14,027 nucleotides of DNA, taken from Halanaerobium sp. (GTDB lineage Bacteria > Bacillota > Halanaerobiia > Halanaerobiales > Halanaerobiaceae). Made by a program: the position numbers and the translations under genes. Of this stretch, positions 12,096-14,027 are shown piece after piece (positions within the stretch are counted from its first letter, which is position 1; each line of letters opens with the position of its first letter). Where the stretch lies: contig QBLP01000034.1 of the NCBI GenBank assembly GCA_003070825.1, positions 1-14,027 on the forward strand, in the 5' to 3' direction. The notes below the pieces were generated by a model. That model was not told the DNA's origin and ran no database searches. It saw only the letters and a list, made by a program, of their open reading frames with translations.

Positions 12096-14027
12096 TCACC
12101 TCATTTTAGATTCTAAACTTTTAAGTAGAGCTTCCGAATTAGCCTTAAAACTATCCACTCCACTTTCTATAAACAACTCCAGCAGATATTTTAAGCTTTC
12201 TCTTTCCAGATTCTCTTCTAAAAACTCTGCCCCGGCTGTGATATCTGCTGCTGCCTCATCTAGAATCAATTTATTTAACTCAGGTTCTTTAATTAATTCT
12301 GAGATATTATTTAATATTTTCTTAAACTGCTGCTCATCCAGCAGATCGGAAGAAATTAATTCAAGCTCTTTAAAAAGTCTCTTTAATTCCTGATTGACCC
12401 CTTTAAATTCAACTTGACTTAAAAGCTGCTCCATCTCTGCTTTAATTAAATTTTCTGCCAGTAAATTTTTCAATTTCAGCAGCAGCTGTAATTTTTGTTC
12501 CAGATTTAAATGCTCTTTAATAAAATATTCAATATTAGCTGCTTTGATTTCCAGTTCCAGGGAGAATAAATCTTCATTTTTTGACTTCAAACTCTGATCC
12601 ATCAGGTTATTTATCTCATTCTCACTTAAATAAAAGACTTCAGTTATTAAATTTGATCCCTGACTGGAAGCAAAAAAACCTCTTAAAAGCTGTCCTAAAT
12701 CAATCTTCTCCCTGCTGAAAAGCTCGCTATTTCCAACATTTTCTATCAGATCAAGATAAAGATTTTCCAGCCTGGATTTTTTTTCAACAAAATACTCTTC
12801 ATTTAAACGCCTAAAGACTCTTTTGGTAACAGAATCAACAAATTCATCCAAATCAGCCATATAAATAGCTCCTGAAATTAGAGTGTTTTTTAAGAGCCCG
12901 CCTTTTTTCTCTTTTTCCGCCTCAATAATCTCATCTTTTTTGAAATTAATCAGTTGAGCTGCTCTTTCTTCTTTTTGAATTAAAAACTCTAAACTCTGAT
13001 CCAGATAGTTATCGGATTCTGCTTTTAAAACATCTATTATTTTTGCTTTTAAATCATAATCAATTTTAGTATTTAAAAGTTCAGGCACAATAAGGCTGAA
13101 AAATGGATAGAGCTCTTTATTCTTCAATAAATTCTTTAGCTGGGCTGAATTGAGATTAAATTTATAGCTTCCGGCTGCAGCTGCAGTTAATTTTGTCAGA
13201 TCAAGTTTTGCAATTAACTGTTCCTGCATTCCAGAAAAGTCTGATTTGTTATTTAGATAATTTCTGATGACTTCTGCAAAATTAATCCCAGATATTTTTT
13301 TATCCAGATACTTATTTAACTTCTGATTGAAAGGAGCTGCTGCTTTTTCTAAATCTTCAGCTTTAAGCTTTAAAACTAGCTCATCTATTTTAGCCAGAGC
13401 CTCAGCAGCCAGCAGTTCATTGTTTTCTTTGATCAGCTCAAAAAACTGCTGATAATTATTCTGGTCAAAATATTCCAGAATAGTTTCTTTTATCTGGCTG
13501 CGATTTTTTTCGATAATTTCTGCCGCAGAATCTGCTTTAAGCAGCTCTTTTTCTACAAATTTACCCATCGAATCAGCAAAACGACCTCTATTTTTAGCTA
13601 CAACTCCAGGTGTAAATGGAATTCCAACACCTGCAATTTTCTTTTCCTGGTAGGGATGAAAAATCATCCAGATGGCCAGCACATTTGTCAGCCAGCCAAC
13701 ACCACCATATAAAACAGCAGAACTTAAATAATTAAGCCAGAGAGGTGCTGAATTAAAAACTGCCGCCTCCGCACCACTGAGAGAAAATATGAGTCCTGCT
13801 GCCGCACCTAAAACTGCACCTAAATAAGTTATTGGCTTTAATTCCTTACCCATAAAGTCCTCAATTGCCTGCTGAACTTCCTGGTCAGAAAGCTGGTGTA
13901 AATTTGCTGCTGCAGCCTGGGCAACCCGACCTTCTATTAGCTCAGGTAGATTATTATAAAAGAAAGCTGTAATTGAATCAGTTAAGTTAATAACAGTTTC
14001 TTCACCTTTTAGTAATTGATAAAGTTC
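12096..14027 (-). CDS. DUF445 family membrane protein (5' end outside the window)
   Basis: The reading frame is open to the window edge, so the gene is partial; 643 codons are visible. The stretch 14027-13854 is clearly coding and ends in EVQQAIEDFMGKELKPITYL, which looks like the end of one DUF445 unit. A membrane segment (LGAVLGAAAGLIFSL) follows, then a second one with LYGGVGWLTNVLAIWMIF and GIPFTPGVVAKNRGRFA. This last pattern is the DUF445 start signature (TNwlAIkMLF-P and iPFTPGliPk-r). The rest is a long lysine- and glutamate-rich helical region ending at a TGA. The visible part thus seems to span the junction of two DUF445-like units. The molecular function of the family is unknown to me. 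It lies 5 bases ahead of znuA and overlaps its ribosome site, implying one operon. Confidence 0.85.
   Translation of the reverse strand, partial: ELYQLLKGEETVINLTDSITAFFYNNLPELIEGRVAQAAAANLHQLSDQEVQQAIEDFMGKELKPITYLGAVLGAAAGLIFSLSGAEAAVFNSAPLWLNYLSSAVLYGGVGWLTNVLAIWMIFHPYQEKKIAGVGIPFTPGVVAKNRGRFADSMGKFVEKELLKADSAAEIIEKNRSQIKETILEYFDQNNYQQFFELIKENNELLAAEALAKIDELVLKLKAEDLEKAAAPFNQKLNKYLDKKISGINFAEVIRNYLNNKSDFSGMQEQLIAKLDLTKLTAAAAGSYKFNLNSAQLKNLLKNKELYPFFSLIVPELLNTKIDYDLKAKIIDVLKAESDNYLDQSLEFLIQKEERAAQLINFKKDEIIEAEKEKKGGLLKNTLISGAIYMADLDEFVDSVTKRVFRRLNEEYFVEKKSRLENLYLDLIENVGNSELFSREKIDLGQLLRGFFASSQGSNLITEVFYLSENEINNLMDQSLKSKNEDLFSLELEIKAANIEYFIKEHLNLEQKLQLLLKLKNLLAENLIKAEMEQLLSQVEFKGVNQELKRLFKELELISSDLLDEQQFKKILNNISELIKEPELNKLILDEAAADITAGAEFLEENLERESLKYLLELFIESGVDSFKANSEALLKSLESKMR

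Noticed and set aside
11128..12099. GTG start at 12099 for the binding protein
   Set aside because: It would place the start inside the Shine-Dalgarno. ATG at 12090 has GAGGTG six bases upstream and gives a normal signal peptide.
12096..13853. ATG at 13853 as the true start of the DUF445 gene
   Set aside because: The frame continues upstream with no stop to the window edge, and the extra 58 codons read as plausible protein.
1..14027. CRISPR arrays, insertion sequences, tRNA or rRNA genes
   Set aside because: No spaced direct repeats of CRISPR type, no transposase or terminal inverted repeats, and no tRNA- or rRNA-like sequence were recognised.

Overview
The window is AT-rich and every convincing gene lies on the minus strand, so it reads from base 14027 down to base 1. 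The gene content points to a strictly fermentative, low-GC anaerobe: an oxygen-sensitive class III ribonucleotide reductase with its radical-SAM activase, a cytoplasmic GH13 amylase, and a molybdopterin nucleotidyltransferase with a ModE-type regulator. The zinc-type binding protein has a plain cleavable signal peptide and no lipobox, as expected of a periplasmic protein in a cell with an outer membrane. I favour a diderm Firmicute of the Halanaerobiales type. This comes from remembered family resemblance, not from a search.

Layout in transcription order. (1) 14027-9556: the 3' part of a DUF445 membrane-protein gene, followed with tight spacing or overlaps by znuA, znuC and znuB, a zinc/manganese-type ABC importer. 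(2) 9397-5774: a putative promoter, a cobalamin riboswitch (9189-9335), a linker with a candidate antiterminator arm, an intrinsic terminator (8971-9008), then nrdD, nrdG, an intercistronic hairpin, a 42-codon gene, and a closing terminator. (3) 5665-3131: a FIST-GAF-GGDEF protein, a predicted ligand-sensing diguanylate cyclase. (4) 3079-2708: a strong housekeeping promoter, a cold-shock gene and its terminator. (5) 2707-1: a regulatory region with 10-bp-phased repeats, then a GH13 alpha-amylase, a MocA/MobA-like nucleotidyltransferase and a ModE-like DNA-binding protein.

The main discovery is in block 2. The 686-residue NrdD ends just after its zinc site and has no glycyl-radical segment. 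That segment (motif SRVVGYL followed by WNKGKKEEF) is encoded separately by the 42-codon gene two genes downstream, after nrdG. The class III reductase therefore appears to be split, with the radical-bearing glycine on its own tiny polypeptide, somewhat like the spare glycyl-radical protein GrcA/YfiD of pyruvate formate-lyase. The operon sits behind a cobalamin riboswitch whose terminator stem can pair instead with an upstream leader segment. This fits repression of the B12-independent reductase when adenosylcobalamin is available, and predicts a B12-dependent class II reductase (NrdJ) elsewhere in the genome.
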